Assembly: GCF_000427365.1 (NCBI RefSeq)
Contig: NZ_ATXW01000001.1
Span: 62,001-126,000 of the forward strand
From: Rikenella microfusus DSM 15922
GTDB taxonomy: Bacteria; Bacteroidota; Bacteroidia; Bacteroidales; Rikenellaceae
Length of the DNA: 64,000 bases
Direction of reading: 5' to 3'
Shown here: positions 6,898 to 14,829 of the stretch, piece by piece
Layout of the letters: each line of letters starts with the position of its first letter
How positions within the stretch are numbered: position 1 is the stretch's first letter
The notes under the pieces: generated by a model
Told to the model about the DNA's origin: nothing
What the model saw: only the letters and a program-made list of their open reading frames with translations
Databases searched by the model: none
Program-made: the position numbers and the translations under genes

Positions 6898-7515
6898 ATG
6901 AAACACAAATTGTTATTTCTGCTTGCCGCAGCCGGAATCGCCTCGGCGAGTATGACAGCGTCCGCCGCCCTTCCTGTCCGGCCCCAGACCCGGACGATGC
7001 AGCCGATCAAACTGAACGCCCCGAACCTGAAACGCGGCGAGTCGGTCATGCAGGCGCTGGCCAAAAGACAGTCGATCCGGAGCTATGACGAACGGTCGCT
7101 TTCGATTCAAGACCTGTCGGACCTCGTGTGGGCCGCCAACGGCATCAACCGCCCCGAATCGGGGAAACGGACCGCACCGTCGGCCATGAATAAACAAGAC
7201 GTAAAGGTCTACGTCTGCACCGCCGGAGGAAACTACCTGTACAACCCGAAGACACAAACGCTCGAACCGCTGACGGCCGACGACGTACGGCCAGCAGAAG
7301 CCCCGGTCGTGTTGGTGCTGGTCACGGATACCAATGAAAACTGGGCGCCGCTCGACGCCGGGATCGTATCGCAAAACATCTCGCTTTTCTGCGCCGGAAC
7401 CGGTCTGGGAACCTATGCGCGGGGCAGCATGGACAAAGAAAAACTGAAAAAAGCACTGAAACTGACCGGCACCCAAACCGTTATGCTGTGCCACCCGGTA
7501 GGTTACGTCAAATAA
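6898..7515 (+). CDS. Exported nitroreductase-family protein
   Basis: A 205-residue protein with a cleavable signal peptide (residues 1-24, ending TASAA), so it acts in the periplasm. Residues about 45-205 are a SagB/ThcOx-like nitroreductase fold: '[20 protein letters not shown]', '[14 protein letters not shown]' and the FMN-contacting end '[20 protein letters not shown]'. FMN-dependent reduction of an unknown substrate is likely. The ribB start follows 1 nt after its stop; ribB makes a riboflavin precursor, and FMN is the expected cofactor, so the pairing is functionally sensible. Confidence 0.8.
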   Translation: MKHKLLFLLAAAGIASASMTASAALPVRPQTRTMQPIKLNAPNLKRGESVMQALAKRQSIRSYDERSLSIQDLSDLVWAANGINRPESGKRTAPSAMNKQDVKVYVCTAGGNYLYNPKTQTLEPLTADDVRPAEAPVVLVLVTDTNENWAPLDAGIVSQNISLFCAGTGLGTYARGSMDKEKLKKALKLTGTQTVMLCHPVGYVK

Positions 7516-7516
7516 T

Positions 7517-8176
7517 ATGGAAAGGAACGAATTATTGGCAGGCTACGGGACCTCCGCCCAACGGGTCGAACGTGCCGCCACCGCGCTGAAAGAGGGCAGG
7601 GGCATCCTGCTGACCGATAACGAAAACCGCGAAAACGAAGGCGATCTGATCTTCGCCGCTTCCCGAATGACGGTCGAGCAGATGGCCCTGACAATCCGTG
7701 CATGCAGCGGCATCGTCTGCCTCTGCATGCCGGAGGAAAAAGCCGAAATGCTGGATCTTCCCCCGATGGTTGCGCGGAACACCAGCCGGTACGGTACAGC
7801 CTTTACGATTTCGATCGAAGCTGCCGAAGGCGTCACGACCGGAGTTTCCGCCGCCGACCGGATCCGGACGATCCGGTCGGCCATCGCACCGGAGGCGACC
7901 CCCGCTTCGCTGTGCAGACCGGGGCACGTATTCCCGTTGATCGCCCGGCCGGGAGGCGTGCTGGAACGCGACGGGCATACCGAAGGGAGCGTCGATCTGG
8001 TCCGTATCGCCGGCCTGCCTCCCTATGCCGTGCTCTGCGAACTCACCAACGAGGACGGCACCATGGCACGGCTGCCGCAGGTAGTCGAATTCGCCCGCCA
8101 GCATGACTATCCGGTCGTAACCATAGACGACATCAAAGCCTGGCGACAAAGCCGGGAATCTGCCGAGCCGGTGTAA
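7517..8176 (+). CDS. ribB: 3,4-dihydroxy-2-butanone 4-phosphate synthase
   Basis: A 219-residue stand-alone RibB, which converts ribulose 5-phosphate to the four-carbon riboflavin precursor. Family motifs are present: '[15 protein letters not shown]' (metal and substrate loop), '[11 protein letters not shown]', '[11 protein letters not shown]' and '[12 protein letters not shown]'. Length fits RibB without the GTP cyclohydrolase II domain found in RibBA fusions. It is tightly coupled to the nitroreductase. No FMN riboswitch is visible upstream. A dispersed repeat begins 6 nt after its stop. Confidence 0.9.
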   Translation: MERNELLAGYGTSAQRVERAATALKEGRGILLTDNENRENEGDLIFAASRMTVEQMALTIRACSGIVCLCMPEEKAEMLDLPPMVARNTSRYGTAFTISIEAAEGVTTGVSAADRIRTIRSAIAPEATPASLCRPGHVFPLIARPGGVLERDGHTEGSVDLVRIAGLPPYAVLCELTNEDGTMARLPQVVEFARQHDYPVVTIDDIKAWRQSRESAEPV

Positions 8177-8181
8177 AAGAT

Positions 8182-8356
8182 TAGGAAATATATACGACTT
8201 TACCCAAAATCGGGGAATAATTTCCCTGAACGGCCCTGCGGTGCCGCCGGGCACTCCGGCCGGAAGTTTTCTCCGCGGAAAGAGAGTAGGCGCGGGCCGA
8301 AATATAGTGCAAATCAGGTGTGCATATAAAATAAGGTAAGGTCGTACATACTCGCC
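8182..8356 (-). repeat. Dispersed MITE-like repeat, copy A (reverse)
   Basis: About 175 bp bounded by imperfect terminal inverted repeats: ATATATACGACTTTACC at the left, and GTATGTACGACCTTACC reading in from the right (14 of 17 match). Read on the minus strand it shares blocks with copies at 26791 and 56403: TATATGCACACCTGATTT, TATATTTCGGCCCGC, GCAGGGCCGTT and CCCGATTTTGGGTAAAG. No ORF. It fills the space after ribB. Confidence 0.7.
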
Positions 8357-8496
8357 GAAAATTATTATCCTCTTCCGGCAAGAATTCGGGCCTTATGCCG
8401 AAGAAGATGATTGTTCCTTGTACACATCGCCGGCAGAACCGGTTTTGTTATAAAGCATTCTTTCCCGCGCCCATTTCCGGGCGCAGGCAGACAAAC

Positions 8497-8533
8497 GAAC
8501 GCCCCGTATATCAGTTAGATATACGGGGCGTTC
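8497..8533. terminator. 15-bp hairpin upstream of the invertible region
   Basis: Arms GAACGCCCCGTATAT (8497-8511) and its exact complement (8519-8533) enclose a 7-nt loop, followed by CGCTTTATTCGG. It may end transcription from the ribB side and insulate the phase-variable promoter just downstream. Between the repeat (ends 8356) and this hairpin nothing else is recognisable. Confidence 0.65.
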
Positions 8534-8551
8534 CGCTTTATTCGGTTTATC

Positions 8552-8744
8552 GTTCGCTTAAACGTTCGTTATTTTGTTACATTTGACATGCAAATATAGT
8601 TATTTTTCAAATACGCGAAAATATTTTATCAACCTTTTCAATATCAGTACCATAACAGTACCGTCCGTAACCGTGCGCCGCGTTCTGTCCTTTCGCGGGA
8701 AACGACCGTGGGGAGTGTCCGTTTAAACGAACCTTTAAACGAAC
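8552..8744 (+). promoter_or_regulatory. Candidate invertible promoter flanked by inverted repeats
   Basis: GTTCGCTTAAACGTTCGTT (8552-8570) recurs in inverse orientation at 8726-8744, where it reads GTTCGTTTAAAGGTTCGTT on the minus strand: 17 of 19 identical. The enclosed 155 bp holds TACATTTG at 8578-8585, a plus-strand -7 box pointing at the lipoprotein start (8751), and TATATTTG on the minus strand at 8598-8591. The repeat contains AAACGTTCGT, which resembles the ARACGTWCGT core recalled for the Mpi-inverted promoters of Bacteroides fragilis, and the segment is of similar size. If TACATTTG is the promoter, the present orientation is ON. No invertase gene lies in the window. Confidence 0.6.
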
Positions 8745-8750
8745 AGTACG

Positions 8751-10610
8751 ATGAAGACAAAAAGCTTTACCAAAGGACTCGTCGGATGCGCGTTGCTCGC
8801 AGCAAGCCTCGTTACGGGCTGCAAGGAGTATGACGATACGGGCATCCGAAAAGACATCGCAGACCTTCAGGGCAGGGTCGAATCGCTCGAAGCGTGGTGC
8901 GAAACGGCCAAAGGGCAGATCAGCGCCCTGCAAAGCCTCGTCGCGGCCGTCGAAAGCCGGGACTACATCACCGGCGTGGAGCCGGTTACAGAAGCCGGCA
9001 AAGAGACCGGTTACGCCATCTCGCTCGGAAGCGGCAAGACGTTTACGGTCAAACACGGAACGCAGGGAGATCCGGGCGTGACGCCGCAGATCGGAGTGGC
9101 CAAGGACGAGGCGAACCCGTCCGATGAAAATTACTACTGGACGGTCAAGACGGGAGACGACGAACCGGAGTTCATCGTAGATCCGGCGACGGGCGGCAAA
9201 ATGCCTGTTACGGGCGAAAAGGGCGATACGCCTGAGCTGAGCGTGGAGGAAGACAACGGGCGCCTGTACTGGAAAGTGGGCGAAGATTGGCTGCTCAGCG
9301 ACGGGGCTAAGGTTCCGGCCACCGGCGAGCAGGGGGACGCCATCTTCGCCGAGAACGGCGTCGATTACACCACCGACCCGAACAATGTGACATTCACCCT
9401 TGCCGACGGTACGAAACTTACGCTCCCGCGCGTGAATGAAGTTTCGGTCGGGTTCGATGATTACGAACTCGCTTACGTAGGAACGAACACCGAAATCGCG
9501 CTGGAACTCCCGGCCACGCTCAAAGAGGGGGACTACACCGCCTTGATGGCCGAAATCAAAACCGAGGGAGGCACCGGCACAGCTATCGCGACCCGCGCTG
9601 CCGCCGCATCTTCCTGGCAGGTGGAGGTAACTAAACCGACATTCGACACCGACGGCGTTTGCAACAACGACGCCAAGGTGAAGATTACCGTATCTAATAC
9701 CGAAACAACCGGCAGCCAGGCGATCCTCAAAGTGACGCTGGTCGATACGAAAGGGCGAGAAGCGACCGCTTCGAAACCGCTGGAATTCCGCGGTACAAGC
9801 ATCGCAGCCGACGAAGTGGCGAACACTACGTTCGAAGATGGAAAAGACTACATGATCCAAGGGAACGGGGCTGTCATTACGCTGACCGACGCCAAAGAGA
9901 TCAAAGGTAAAAACGTGACCATTTCGGACATCGTCTTCGACTCGCCGAAAGCCGTCAATGTGAAAGCCGAATCGGTAACTCTGGACGGCGTAACGCTGTC
10001 GGGCAGCCAGCCCAAAGCGAACGGGAACGCGATGATGAGCATCAACGATGCGCAGACCGTAACCATATCGAACCTCACGATGGGCAAAACGGACGGTTAC
10101 AACACGATTGAAATCGGTTTGAACAGCTCCACTCTGCCGAGCGAAATCAACATCGAAAACGTACGGTTCGAGGAAGCCATCAGCAATAACGCGATCCTAA
10201 TTTTCGGCACGCAGAGCAACGCAACGGTGAATATCGCCGACTGTTATTTCAAGGAGGTGTCGAACGTACTGCGCCTGTCGAACAAGACGAATGCCACGGG
10301 CGTCAAGGTGAATATCAAGGACTGCACCGTCGATCAGTGGGAGTCTACGCCTGCATACGCCGGTTTTCTTATATGTGAAGACTACACGAGCGACACTGAA
10401 GACAAAGCAAAACAAAACAATTTGTTTGGTAACGGAAAAATCACCGTGACTTTCGACAATGTGACGGGACCTCACGGCAAAATTGACTTCTCCAACGACA
10501 TCGCTGCCGGTACGAACGGCGGGGCTGAGCAAGCATATTATGTATTCTATGATCAAGGAGGAGTTGTGCCGTACAGTACGCAAACCTATCCGACCTTTAT
10601 TTTCAAATAG
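8751..10610 (+). CDS. Surface lipoprotein with DUF4988, collagen-like and beta-helix regions
   Basis: A 619-residue protein. The lipoprotein signal ends at LVTG-C24. A short coiled coil (residues 32-65, 'IADLQGRVESLEAWCE...ISALQSLVAAV') and 'YITGVEPVTEAGKETGYAIS...GKTFTVKHG' mark a DUF4988 domain, common in Bacteroidetes surface proteins. Three collagen-like linkers follow (GDPGVTP, GEKGDTP, GEQGD). From about residue 350 the repetitive 'VTISDIVFDS...VTLDGVTLSG...VTISNLTMG' pattern predicts a right-handed beta-helix, as in carbohydrate-binding or adhesin-like proteins. It is probably a surface adhesin or glycan-binding protein; ligand unknown. Expression is probably phase-variable because of the inverted repeats immediately upstream. 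Monocistronic, with a hairpin after it. Confidence 0.75.
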   Translation: MKTKSFTKGLVGCALLAASLVTGCKEYDDTGIRKDIADLQGRVESLEAWCETAKGQISALQSLVAAVESRDYITGVEPVTEAGKETGYAISLGSGKTFTVKHGTQGDPGVTPQIGVAKDEANPSDENYYWTVKTGDDEPEFIVDPATGGKMPVTGEKGDTPELSVEEDNGRLYWKVGEDWLLSDGAKVPATGEQGDAIFAENGVDYTTDPNNVTFTLADGTKLTLPRVNEVSVGFDDYELAYVGTNTEIALELPATLKEGDYTALMAEIKTEGGTGTAIATRAAAASSWQVEVTKPTFDTDGVCNNDAKVKITVSNTETTGSQAILKVTLVDTKGREATASKPLEFRGTSIAADEVANTTFEDGKDYMIQGNGAVITLTDAKEIKGKNVTISDIVFDSPKAVNVKAESVTLDGVTLSGSQPKANGNAMMSINDAQTVTISNLTMGKTDGYNTIEIGLNSSTLPSEINIENVRFEEAISNNAILIFGTQSNATVNIADCYFKEVSNVLRLSNKTNATGVKVNIKDCTVDQWESTPAYAGFLICEDYTSDTEDKAKQNNLFGNGKITVTFDNVTGPHGKIDFSNDIAAGTNGGAEQAYYVFYDQGGVVPYSTQTYPTFIFK

Positions 10611-10650
10611 GCATTCTGCCCGGTCCGTTCCGGCCGGAGAGTTCTAAACA

Positions 10651-10684
10651 AGCGCGGCGCCCCGAATGATCGGGGTGCCGCGCT
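10651..10684 (+). terminator. Hairpin after the lipoprotein gene
   Basis: A 15-bp stem (10651-10665 with 10670-10684, one G-T wobble) around ATGA, followed by ACGTTTAAG. It lies between the plus-strand lipoprotein and the minus-strand MFS gene and can serve both. Confidence 0.65.
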
Positions 10685-10782
10685 ACGTTTAAGTACACCG
10701 GTATCGACAAACGGGAGAAGCAGGCCCCTGTTTCATTTGTTCCTTTCCGGTACAAATGACGCGAAAGGTAAAACCAAGACGC

Positions 10783-12201
10783 TTATTTCCCGGATTTTCG
10801 GATTCGTACGGCATTCCCGGCCGACGGCCTGAGCAACGTATAACCGAACAGATGCAGGAAACCGACGGCCGCCACGAAGATGAAAGCCAGCCGGAAATCC
10901 GGAACCGTATAATGCCCCGCCACACCCCCGTCGATCAGGTTGGCGAAACGCAGGGCCACGGCCCCTACCGCGATTCCCATACCGGTGGACATCTGCTGTA
11001 CCGTACTGTACAACGTGTTGGCCGACGTCATTTTCCGTTCGGCGATGTCGGCGAAAGCCAGCGTCGTGAGCGAACTGAACTGCATAGACCTCACCAGACC
11101 GGAACAGAACAGCGTGACGACGATAATCCACACCGGCGTATCGGGCAGGAGCAATGCCGTGAAGAGAGTGAATAGGGCGACCAAAAACCCATTGACCAAC
11201 AGAATGCTCCGGAATTTGAAATGCCGGATGATCCAGACCGTCGCCGACTTCATCGACAGGTTGCCCACCATCGTGGAGAGGAATAACAACCCCGACTCGA
11301 ACGGACTGAGGCCGAAGCCCTCCTGAAACATCAGCGGCACGAGATAGGGAAAAGCGCCGATCACGATCCGCGATACGGACCCGACCCAGATCGTGATCGC
11401 ATACGTACGCACCTTCATCACCGTATAGTCGATCAGCGGCGCCGCCGTCCGCCCCGAGTGCCATACATTGAAAAACAGCACGACCAGGCTCCCCAGGACG
11501 GTGGAAAGGGATACCCAGTACGGAACATTCGCCTTGCTGAACAGCTCTACGCCGTACATGAAACCGGCCAAAGCCGTGCCGCTCAATACGAAACCGCCCC
11601 AGTCGAAAGGCTTTTTGGCCGCTGTCCGCCCCTTGCGCGGCTCCTCCTCCGGAATATAGCGCCATGCCAGCAGGATACAGGCGATGCTGATCGGTACATT
11701 GAGATAGAATATCCACCGCCACGACCAGAAAGTCGTCAGATAGCCGCCGACCAGCGGTCCCACGATCGGCGCCACAAGGGCCGGTATCGTGATATAATTC
11801 ATCGCCGTCGGAAGCTCTTCTTTCGGCGTAACCTTCAATACCGCCAGCCGTCCCACGGGCGACATCATCGCCCCGGCCATCCCCTGCATGATCCGGTAAA
11901 CGACGAACTGGACCAGATTCTGCGAAGTCCCGCACAACACGGAGGAGAGGATAAAGAAAGCGATCGCCCCGCAAAATACCTTGCGGGTGCCGAAACGGTC
12001 GGCGATCCATCCGCTGACGGGAATGAAAATCGCCAGGGCCATCAGGTAGGAGGTTACCCCGGTACTCAGATGCACCACGTCCGTAGCGAACGCATCGGCC
12101 ATAACGGGAATGGCCGTATTGACCGCCGTGGTATCGAGGAACTGCATGAAAAAGGCGATCGCCACGACCAACGAAACGCGTATCGTCGTCTTCTTATCCA
12201 T
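10783..12201 (-). CDS. MFS drug exporter, DHA2 (EmrB/QacA-like)
   Basis: A 472-residue multi-pass inner-membrane transporter. It starts 'VALVVAIAFFMQFLDTTAVN'-like (here SLVVAIAFFMQFLDTTAVNT), the DHA2 motif D1 ('LDTTAVNTAIP'). Motif A 'GWIADRFGTRKVF' and motif C-like 'PALVAPIVGPLVGGYL' follow, then 'WRWIFYLNVPISI', diagnostic for proton-driven DHA2 exporters. It lies downstream of, and overlaps by 8 nt, the MATE exporter gene, so two different pump types are co-expressed. Substrate not predictable. Confidence 0.85.
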   Translation of the reverse strand: MDKKTTIRVSLVVAIAFFMQFLDTTAVNTAIPVMADAFATDVVHLSTGVTSYLMALAIFIPVSGWIADRFGTRKVFCGAIAFFILSSVLCGTSQNLVQFVVYRIMQGMAGAMMSPVGRLAVLKVTPKEELPTAMNYITIPALVAPIVGPLVGGYLTTFWSWRWIFYLNVPISIACILLAWRYIPEEEPRKGRTAAKKPFDWGGFVLSGTALAGFMYGVELFSKANVPYWVSLSTVLGSLVVLFFNVWHSGRTAAPLIDYTVMKVRTYAITIWVGSVSRIVIGAFPYLVPLMFQEGFGLSPFESGLLFLSTMVGNLSMKSATVWIIRHFKFRSILLVNGFLVALFTLFTALLLPDTPVWIIVVTLFCSGLVRSMQFSSLTTLAFADIAERKMTSANTLYSTVQQMSTGMGIAVGAVALRFANLIDGGVAGHYTVPDFRLAFIFVAAVGFLHLFGYTLLRPSAGNAVRIRKSGK

Positions 12202-13543
12202 GCGTCTCTCTGTTTTTGGTCAGATACCGGAAACGCCCCATCATCATCAGGCCCGCCGCAAGCAGTCCCACGGGGAATCCCCACCAGATTCCTACGATAC
12301 CGCCGTGCAGGGTGAAACCGAACAGGTAACACAATGGCAATGCCAGCACGAAATAACCGACGAACGAAATGGCCGCCATCGAGGTAACGTCGTTCATCCC
12401 GCGCAAAGCGTTCGCATAAGTGACCTGGAACACGTCGCCGACTTGCAGGGTCAAGAGAATCAGCATCAGCACCGACACGATGGCGGCGACCTCCGGCGGA
12501 GCGTTGAATATGCGCCCCATAAAAGGTCTCAAGGTCAGAAACGCACCGCAAATAACCACCGATATGGCCGCCATGAGTTGTACCCCGGCTGCCGTCGTGC
12601 GCCGCACGCCTTTCATGTCCCGACGGCCGAAAAAATGGCTGACACGGATAGAAATCGCCGCCCCCGTACCGTAATAAAGCAGAATACCCAGCGTGGAGAC
12701 CGACAGGATGACCTGATGCGAAGCCAGTTCCACTTTACCCAACCAGCCGATCATCACCCCCGCGACACTGAACATGCCGTTCTCGATACCCATTTGCAGA
12801 CCGACCATCGTACCCATCCCGGCCAGTTTTTTCGTGCACCCCCTCTCGACGCCGCAGCATCGGAAAGCAGCGCGGTAACGTGCGTAACGGCGCCCGTAGA
12901 AAAAAATCCCGGCGAAGACCAGCGGCATCAGGATACGGGTGAGCAGGGTAGAGATACCCGCCCCGGTCGCTCCCAGTGCGGGAAATCCCAGTTTTCCGTA
13001 AATCAGGATATAATTTCCGAGGATATTGAAAATATTCCCCCCGATCATGATATACATCGGCAACCGGGTATCCGTGATTCCGTCCGCGAACTGCTTGAAA
13101 GCATTGAAAAGCATAACGAACAGCAACGAAACCAGCTGCAACGCGAAATAGGGACGGATCAGCGGCAGCAGCTCGGCGGGCTGTCCCATACGATCCACAT
13201 TCAGCAGCAAGATACCCATCAGGAGCATCATCAGAAGCCCCACCGTCGCATTGACCGACAGGCTGTTTTTCAACAGGCAGCCGATCCGGGACGTATCGCC
13301 CGTCCCGAAACTCTGACCGACGAGCGGAGTCAAACCGTACGAGAAACCGAGACCGAACAGGATCGGAATATTGAAAACGCTGTTCACGAACGAAACGGCC
13401 GCCAGATCGTCCATACCGTACCGTCCGACCATCAGGCCGTCCATAAAACCGACCACCACAACCCCGAGCTGACCGACCATAATCGGCAGACCGAGCCTCA
13501 GCAGCTCGCGGTAGTCGGATCGGTATCGGCGGAAACTGTACAT
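12194..13543 (-). CDS. MATE-family efflux transporter
   Basis: A 449-residue member of the MATE (NorM/DinF) superfamily, a cation-coupled multidrug antiporter with about 12 membrane segments. 'LRLGLPIMVGQLGVVVVGFM' and 'YGLTPLVGQSFG' in the N-lobe are matched by 'GMGTMVGLQMGIENGMF' in the C-lobe, showing the internal two-fold repeat. The frame is open 87 codons further upstream, but those residues are charged and unlike a transporter, so the ATG at 13543 is used. A -7-like TAATTTTG lies at 13583-13576. The 296 nt between this start and ric contain no other gene. Confidence 0.85.
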   Translation of the reverse strand: MYSFRRYRSDYRELLRLGLPIMVGQLGVVVVGFMDGLMVGRYGMDDLAAVSFVNSVFNIPILFGLGFSYGLTPLVGQSFGTGDTSRIGCLLKNSLSVNATVGLLMMLLMGILLLNVDRMGQPAELLPLIRPYFALQLVSLLFVMLFNAFKQFADGITDTRLPMYIMIGGNIFNILGNYILIYGKLGFPALGATGAGISTLLTRILMPLVFAGIFFYGRRYARYRAAFRCCGVERGCTKKLAGMGTMVGLQMGIENGMFSVAGVMIGWLGKVELASHQVILSVSTLGILLYYGTGAAISIRVSHFFGRRDMKGVRRTTAAGVQLMAAISVVICGAFLTLRPFMGRIFNAPPEVAAIVSVLMLILLTLQVGDVFQVTYANALRGMNDVTSMAAISFVGYFVLALPLCYLFGFTLHGGIVGIWWGFPVGLLAAGLMMMGRFRYLTKNRETHG

Positions 13544-13839
13544 ATGCGAAAAGGGCCGCTTTCGAAAAAACGACCCAAAATTACGCATTTTACAGTTAAA
13601 CGCCTGTTGCAAATACGGAATTATATATACTTCGACAACCGTATGCGGTGATATATCCGCAGTTTTTGCCCGTGTTTTTTCAGCCCGCGCCGCCCTTCGG
13701 CAGAACGAATTTCCGACCGGGGCGGCCTCCTCGGGACTTTCGTCCGGATTTGAAGACGTTTTATACAGGCGGCGCCGACGGACCGGCTGCGGGACATTCG
13801 GCATATCCGGACAAATTCCGCGGCGGTTTTAAACTGCCT

Positions 13840-14580
13840 CTAAAAACCGCTCGTCCGTTCCTGTCGGATCGTGCGTTCCAACTCCAAAGCGCGCGGGAAC
13901 AGAATATTGTTCTCCAAGTGGACATGCTCGAACGTATTGGCCTGCATCTCTCTCAATCCGTCGTACAGTTCCCTGTACGAGACGCACCCTTCTTCCGGCA
14001 CCGTAAAATCGCCGGTCATACGCTGCAAATCGAACAGTTCTCCGCCGGTCTGGGTATGGTCGCGTTCCATCACCGCGATGGGTTGGGCAACCGAATCGAA
14101 ACGCGTTCGGGGCAGGGGAGTGCCTTTTTCCTCATGGGACACCAAAGCCAGGACGGCAGGAAAAAGCACCTCTTCCTCTTTTTGCATATGCCGTTCCAGT
14201 TCGTCGAACAGGTTTTCGGTCAGCTGTGCCACCTCGACCAGTTCCGGATGCCTTCGGCCATGCACCGCGGCCACCCGTTTGGCCAACGGGGGCAGCACCA
14301 TCCGTTTTTCCCGGACGTACGCATGGTGATATTGCAGGATATGGTCGATGATCTGCGGGATGGAAAAATTATTCAGTTTGTCGTTCAACCGCCCGGCCGA
14401 TTTCTCGTGGTCGATGATTTCGCGTTCGACCCTTTCCGGATCGAGTCCGTGCGAACGGGCCGCTTCCGTAAAATTGCGCCTCCCGCCGCAGCAATAGTCG
14501 ATTCCGTACTTCGTAAATATATCGGTGGCATCGGGATAAGCAACCGCGATTTCGCCGACAGTCATACTCGTAAATTTCAT
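13840..14580 (-). CDS. ric: Iron-sulfur cluster repair di-iron protein (RIC/ScdA/YtfE)
   Basis: A 246-residue RIC protein, which helps restore Fe-S clusters damaged by NO or oxidants. The N-terminal ScdA_N domain carries 'FTKYGIDYCCGGRRNF' with the vicinal C30-C31. The C-terminal hemerythrin-like domain supplies di-iron ligands: 'ILQYHHAYVREK', 'RHPELVEV', 'HMQKEEEVLFP', 'MERDHTQTG' and 'HVHLENNILFPRALE'. Length fits the family. It stands alone between efflux genes and tex; the window also has an [FeFe]-hydrogenase and a flavodiiron protein, whose clusters it could protect. Confidence 0.9.
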   Translation of the reverse strand: MKFTSMTVGEIAVAYPDATDIFTKYGIDYCCGGRRNFTEAARSHGLDPERVEREIIDHEKSAGRLNDKLNNFSIPQIIDHILQYHHAYVREKRMVLPPLAKRVAAVHGRRHPELVEVAQLTENLFDELERHMQKEEEVLFPAVLALVSHEEKGTPLPRTRFDSVAQPIAVMERDHTQTGGELFDLQRMTGDFTVPEEGCVSYRELYDGLREMQANTFEHVHLENNILFPRALELERTIRQERTSGF

Positions 14581-14770
14581 AACGATAAGTTTTATTAATG
14601 TAACTATAGGCTATTTTTATTCTTCCGTCTCGCATCGCCTCCCCTCTCTTCGGCGGCTGAAAGCCTTCCGGTGCGGAGCCGGAGCGGAGGTCGGGAGATA
14701 CGGGGCAGATCGTGTATAGCCTCCGTTTCGGATTTCGCGGGTTATGTTGCAAACCTTATGCCGGGATACG

Positions 14771-14806
14771 AAAAAGGCGTCCCTGTCCTTCCGGAACAGG
14801 GACGCC
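14771..14806 (-). terminator. Rho-independent terminator of tex
   Basis: Arms GGCGTCCCTGT (14776-14786) and ACAGGGACGCC (14796-14806) form an 11-bp GC-rich stem. On the minus strand it is followed by TTTTT (14775-14771). It lies 23 nt past the tex stop. Confidence 0.85.
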
Positions 14807-14829
14807 CGCGGTTCGGACCTGCCGAACGA

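Noticed and set aside
7517-8176. FMN riboswitch controlling ribB
   Set aside because: ribB starts 1 nt after the nitroreductase stop, and the leader before the nitroreductase is only about 100 nt with no conserved FMN aptamer blocks.
8351-8360. Target-site duplication for repeat copy A
   Set aside because: Flanks (AAAAGATT and GAAAATT) are only loosely similar; I could not define equal direct repeats as for copy B.
8395-8586. 63-codon plus-strand frame before the lipoprotein
   Set aside because: It runs through the hairpin at 8497-8533 and into the inverted repeat, with no family features.
13823-13850. GCGGTTTT/AAAACCGC inverted repeat at the end of ric
   Set aside because: Short stem overlapping the stop codon and no T run on the minus strand; not convincing as a terminator.
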